Shown piece by piece: positions 6,286-6,941 of a DNA stretch of 6,941 bases (within the stretch, counting starts at the first letter, position 1; the number at the start of each line of letters is the position of its first letter). The DNA is from Gammaproteobacteria bacterium RBG_16_57_12. Its GTDB lineage: Bacteria > Pseudomonadota > Gammaproteobacteria > RBG-16-57-12. A model generated the notes under the pieces. It did no database searches, had not been told where the DNA came from, and saw only the letters and a program-made list of their open reading frames with translations. Where the stretch lies: contig MGXL01000008.1 of assembly GCA_001801365.1 (NCBI GenBank), forward strand, positions 7,369 through 14,309, written 5' to 3'. The position numbers and the translations under genes are program-made.

Positions 6286-6941
6286 GTGACCCTCTGGTAT
6301 CGCAATGTACCGCTCCTGATTCTGGCCCTGTGGCTGCTGATGGCCTTGCTCGGGGTCCTGTTCAACCTGGAGCCTGACAAGATTCATCTCGACAAGATTC
6401 TGGCCACAGGCGGTGCGGATGCCTGGCTCGGCTATGATGACCTGGGCCGTCCACTCTGGGACCGCCTGGTGATGGGGGCAGGCACCTCGTTCTTTGTAGC
6501 CGCCGGCGTGGTGACGGTCTCGGTGGTCGTCGGCACCATGATCGGCGCCAGCAGTGCCTACTTCGGCGGCTGGCTGGATCATGTCATCGTGCGGGTGATC
6601 GATATCTTTTTAGCCTTCCCGGGAATACTGCTGGCCATCGCCCTGTCCGGCCTGCTGGGGCCGGGTATCGACAATGTCATCATCGCCCTGTGTGTGGTCG
6701 GCTGGGTCGGCTTTGCCCGTTTGTCGCGTGCGCAGGTATTGTCCATCAAGCACCGCGAACACGTACAGGCGGCAATTGCCCTGGGGATCAAACCGTTTCA
6801 GATCATTATTCGCCATCTGTTGCCCCTGATCGTGGCGCCGCTGATTATCGAGGCCACCTTCGGCATCGCCAGTGTGGTGATTGCCGAGGCCGGCCTATCG
6901 TTTCTCGGACTGGGCGTGCAACCGCCCGAGGCCTCCTGGGG
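6286..6941 (+). CDS. Peptide-type ABC transporter permease, DppC/OppC-like, 3'-truncated by window edge
   Basis: This is the partner of the preceding permease; together they should form a heterodimeric channel in the inner membrane. The frame is open from GTG 6286 to the window end and gives 218 residues of the usual 270-300. The first helix is at about residues 8-26, followed by a periplasmic segment and the DppC-type motif YDDLGRPLWDRLVMGA (50-65). Membrane segments follow near 66-87, 104-125 and 128-147. The ATPase-contacting EAA loop is HREHVQAAIALGI (156-168) with FQIIIRHLLP. VIAEAGLSFLGLGVQPPEASWG at the visible end is a hallmark of DppC/OppC subunits. The EAA region has HLLPL where many relatives have HxLPN, a mild divergence. 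GTG is preferred to the internal Met codon because it has a good ribosome site and keeps helix 1 intact. ATPase genes would be expected beyond the window. Confidence 0.93.
   Translation, partial: MTLWYRNVPLLILALWLLMALLGVLFNLEPDKIHLDKILATGGADAWLGYDDLGRPLWDRLVMGAGTSFFVAAGVVTVSVVVGTMIGASSAYFGGWLDHVIVRVIDIFLAFPGILLAIALSGLLGPGIDNVIIALCVVGWVGFARLSRAQVLSIKHREHVQAAIALGIKPFQIIIRHLLPLIVAPLIIEATFGIASVVIAEAGLSFLGLGVQPPEASW

Noticed and set aside
6340..6342. ATG at 6340 as the start of the second permease
   Set aside because: It would cut the first membrane helix and has no ribosome site, whereas GTG 6286 has a good one.

Overview
The window is a dense, entirely plus-strand stretch of a GC-rich bacterial chromosome. 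It carries eight protein genes, with gaps of only 1 to 16 bp between neighbours. The families and their order (cysM, a PolB-like exonuclease, rlmD, a small CYTH protein, then a peptide-type ABC transporter) suggest a gammaproteobacterium, possibly one of the environmental, sulfur-oxidising or purple-sulfur-type lineages. That placement is an inference from gene content and resemblance, not the result of a search. I see no RNA gene, mobile element, CRISPR array or phage gene, and no stretch of more than 20 bp without a gene.

Left part (1-2863): the 3' four-fifths of cysM (O-acetylserine sulfhydrylase B); a stand-alone DEDDy-type 3'-5' exonuclease of the PolB-like family; and a complete rlmD, the Fe-S-containing 23S rRNA m5U methyltransferase. 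Middle (2880-3359): a single-domain CYTH / triphosphate tunnel metalloenzyme with a complete set of tunnel residues, probably an inorganic (tri)polyphosphatase.

Right part (3365-6941): a peptide/opine/nickel-type (Dpp/Opp-like) ABC import operon. It encodes a lipoprotein substrate-binding protein, a small YkuD-fold (L,D-transpeptidase-family) enzyme, a DppB-like permease and the first 218 residues of a DppC-like permease cut by the window end. ATPase genes would be expected just downstream but are not visible.

The most interesting point is the YkuD enzyme lying between the binding protein and the permeases. It has no signal peptide and seven cysteines, so it looks cytoplasmic. This fits a cell-wall peptide salvage unit, in which the transporter imports murein peptides and the enzyme trims them as an L,D-carboxypeptidase, similar in idea to cytoplasmic YkuD enzymes reported in peptidoglycan recycling. 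The linkage is seen in the sequence; the function is inferred.
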